In this document: positions 57,346-59,147 of the stretch, piece after piece | Layout of the letters: every line of letters starts with the position of its first letter | Numbering within the stretch: the stretch's first letter is position 1 | Origin: an uncultured Micrococcales bacterium | GTDB taxonomy: Bacteria; Actinomycetota; Actinomycetes; Actinomycetales; Microbacteriaceae | Assembly (NCBI GenBank): GCA_903935175.1 | Contig: CAIZQQ010000044.1 | Coordinates: forward strand, 1 to 59,147 | Direction: 5' to 3' | Length of the DNA: 59,147 nucleotides | The notes under the pieces: generated by a model | Seen by the model: only the letters and a program-made list of their open reading frames with translations | Told to the model about the DNA's origin: nothing | Databases searched by the model: none | Program-made: the position numbers and the translations under genes

Positions 57346-58569
57346 TTAGGCCGTGTCTTGTGGTGCTTGTTTTGCCGCAGCCAGAGCGCGCATTTGCGGT
57401 GACGAAGTAATTGCCAAGGCGGCCAGAGCCACACCGATGGCGAGTGCAATGTAGACCGGCTGCACGCCAACCTGGTCGACCGCAAAGCCGACCGCGACAA
57501 ACGAAAGCATCGGGCTGGCGTTCCAAACCGCCATCTCGAGGCTGAACACGCGCCCGCGCAGGTTGGCCGGCACCTGGCGCTGAACCACCGTGTTGAGCAA
57601 CGGAATCACCGGAGCAAACGAGAATCCGAGCACCACACCGAGCACCAGCATGGCCCACTGCGGGAGCAAGAAAGCCATCGGCAACATCGCGGCAGAAATA
57701 CCAAACAACACCAGACGAAGCAGGTTGGGGTAGCTCATGCGATTCGCCAACCACTCATAGGCAAGCGACCCAAAAACACTGGCCGTCGCCATCGTGGCAA
57801 TCAAGAACCCCAAACTCTCGGGTTGCCCGATGTCGTTAAAGTAGCGCGGCAGCACGACCATCTCGGTCGGAATGTAGATGAGGCTAACCGCCAGCAGCGA
57901 GATGAACAAAATCGCGACGGCCGGGTAACGGCCAAGCGCGCGCACGCCTTCAAGCGCATAACGAATCGGGCGTTTGATGTCGTCGTCTGCGCTGGCCGGC
58001 TCTTGCTTCTCAATTACTTTCACGGCCAACATAAACAACGCGGATGCTGCGCCAGCACCCGCAGACCACCAAAACGCCATCATCGGGCCAGAGAAACCAA
58101 TCACGATTGCACTAATGGCCGGGCCAACCGCAAACCCAGCGGCGAAAACGGCCTCGTGCAGCGAGTTGGCTCGGTCGAGGGTGAGCCCGGCCTTGGCCGC
58201 GACATCCGGCACCAAAGATTTGCGGGCCGACTGACCACCAGGCGAAAAAATGTTTCGAAGCACGGCAAGCAAGATCAGCGACCAGAGGTTGATAGCGCCA
58301 AAAACCGCCATCAGCGGAAAAGCGATGGTGGTTAAAACCGTTACTGCCTCGGCGGCCCAGGCCACGCGACGGCGGCCAATCGAGTCGATGAACGAACCCA
58401 TCATTGGGGCGAGCAGCAGCCCCGGAATGCTGCTTATGGCTATGACCACAGCGCCTTGCGCCGACGACCCGGTGACATCGAGCACGAGCCACGGCAGGGC
58501 AATGAAGATGATGCTGCCAGAGATGACTCCGGCGAAGTTAGAAGCCTGGGTCAGAACGAAGGCGCGCAT
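57346..58569 (-). CDS. MFS transporter
   Basis: Major-facilitator-superfamily protein of 407 aa with 12 predicted membrane segments, of the MFS_3/EntS-like (DUF894) exporter group. Visible are the motif-A-like loop between segments 2 and 3 (MGSFIDSIGRRRVAWAAE) and its half-copy YEWLANRMSYP. Substrate is unknown; relatives export siderophores, drugs or metabolites. ATG 58569 abuts the pyrE stop (TAAATG), so it is translated with pyrE. It converges on the GH16 gene, sharing the terminator hairpin region. Confidence 0.9.
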   Translation of the reverse strand: MRAFVLTQASNFAGVISGSIIFIALPWLVLDVTGSSAQGAVVIAISSIPGLLLAPMMGSFIDSIGRRRVAWAAEAVTVLTTIAFPLMAVFGAINLWSLILLAVLRNIFSPGGQSARKSLVPDVAAKAGLTLDRANSLHEAVFAAGFAVGPAISAIVIGFSGPMMAFWWSAGAGAASALFMLAVKVIEKQEPASADDDIKRPIRYALEGVRALGRYPAVAILFISLLAVSLIYIPTEMVVLPRYFNDIGQPESLGFLIATMATASVFGSLAYEWLANRMSYPNLLRLVLFGISAAMLPMAFLLPQWAMLVLGVVLGFSFAPVIPLLNTVVQRQVPANLRGRVFSLEMAVWNASPMLSFVAVGFAVDQVGVQPVYIALAIGVALAALAITSSPQMRALAAAKQAPQDTA

Positions 58570-59133
58570 TTAGCGCAGGCCTAGATCATCCAAGGTAATG
58601 GCGGTGAGGTATTTGAAACCGGCGTCTTCGATCACCTTTTGCGCGCCGGTATCGCGGTCGACCACGGTGGCAACCGCAACCACGATCGCGCCAGCGGCCT
58701 TCAGTGCTTCGGCTGCGGTTAGCGGTGAGCCGCCAGTGGTCGAGGTGTCTTCAACCACGACTACCTTGCGGCCGGCCACGTCTGGGCCTTCGACCTGACG
58801 ACCCATGCCGTGCGCCTTGGCTGCCTTGCGAACCACGAATGCGTCGATTGTGCGACCACGAGCCGCACCTTGGTGAAGCACTGCCGTGGCCACTGGGTCG
58901 GCACCCATGGTCAGACCGCCGATTGCGTCAAAGTCGGTTACACCGTTGGCGTCGAGCAGGTCGAGAATCACCTGGCCGATTAGTGGCGCGGCCTCGTGGT
59001 GCAGCGTGGCTCGGCGAAGGTCAACGTAGTAATCAGCCTCAAGCCCGCTCGATAGGGTCACACGGCCGTGCACGATGGCAAGTTCTTGGACAAGCTCAAC
59101 AAGGCGTGGTTTTGAAGGTGAAGAAAAGGTCAT
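58570..59133 (-). CDS. pyrE: Orotate phosphoribosyltransferase
   Basis: Transfers phosphoribose from PRPP to orotate to form OMP, the fifth step of UMP synthesis. 187 aa, complete. N-terminal LVQELAIVHGRVTLSSGLEADYYVD binds orotate; the PRPP loop is VVVVEDTSTTGGS (about 117-129); the flexible catalytic loop with VVRKAAKAHGMGRQVEG (about 88-104) is present. ATG 59131-59133 has AGGA 7 nt upstream. The 14 bp beyond it show no gene start. Followed without a gap by the MFS gene. Confidence 0.95.
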   Translation of the reverse strand: MTFSSPSKPRLVELVQELAIVHGRVTLSSGLEADYYVDLRRATLHHEAAPLIGQVILDLLDANGVTDFDAIGGLTMGADPVATAVLHQGAARGRTIDAFVVRKAAKAHGMGRQVEGPDVAGRKVVVVEDTSTTGGSPLTAAEALKAAGAIVVAVATVVDRDTGAQKVIEDAGFKYLTAITLDDLGLR

Positions 59134-59147
59134 GACTCAATCCTAAA

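Overview
The window looks like a chromosome segment of a small-genome, mid-GC actinobacterium, most likely a freshwater Microbacteriaceae of the Rhodoluna/Aquiluna kind. This is inferred from: frequent GTG/TTG starts; several leaderless genes whose TANNNT -10 box ends 5-6 nt before the start codon; many alanine-rich secreted proteins with AxA signal peptides; and a purA / SpoU-type methyltransferase / pyrE housekeeping background. The left third (about 1-19 kb) and two later inserts (29.4-31.6 kb and 42.1-44.9 kb) read as more AT-rich than the rest, consistent with acquired DNA.

1-19 kb is a defence island. A type I restriction-modification operon (hsdM cut by the left edge, hsdS, hsdR) faces a tightly coupled five-gene operon on the minus strand (16009 to 6344). 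That operon encodes two unrecognised proteins, a NERD-nuclease/SF1-helicase fusion, a DISARM-type DrmA helicase and a DrmB (DUF1998) protein. No phospholipase-D DrmC and no operon-internal methylase are visible, so it is a DISARM-like variant. Two unknown genes and a small-protein/CbxX-type AAA+ pair follow.

19-29.3 kb is a 12-gene minus-strand cluster: ARPP-1-like protein, VWA protein, unknown, HDAC-like deacylase, cysteine phosphatase, unknown, small protein, HD phosphohydrolase, unknown, HAD 5'-nucleotidase, a second copy of the small protein, and a zinc-binding protein. It diverges from an NrtR-like Nudix/winged-helix regulator, with a clean 8-8-8 palindrome over the cluster promoter. It has the look of a regulated ADP-ribose/NAD- or nucleotide-linked stress or conflict system, and I regard it, with the DISARM-like operon, as the best candidate for something undescribed. 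A second NERD-SF1 helicase and a cysteine-repeat protein follow.

31.6-46.4 kb mixes core genes (YqhA-like membrane protein, purA, SpoU/TrmH-type methyltransferase, HAD phosphatase) with surface proteins. Between purA and the methyltransferase gene lies accessory cargo: a 44-aa membrane protein, a roughly 1190-aa alanine-rich repeat protein with an OmpA-like end, a LuxR regulator with an 11-C run, and a double glycosyltransferase. A 182-bp scar joins the 3' end of the methyltransferase gene to the 5' region of purA, which records how the cargo was added.

46.4-59 kb holds two secreted Ig-like proteins and a beta-1,3-glucan (laminarin-like) utilisation locus: GH16 endoglucanase, sugar-binding protein, two permeases, GH1 beta-glucosidase and a LacI regulator, with three matching LacI-type operators. 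It ends with an MFS transporter and pyrE. No rRNA, tRNA, CRISPR array or insertion sequence was seen.
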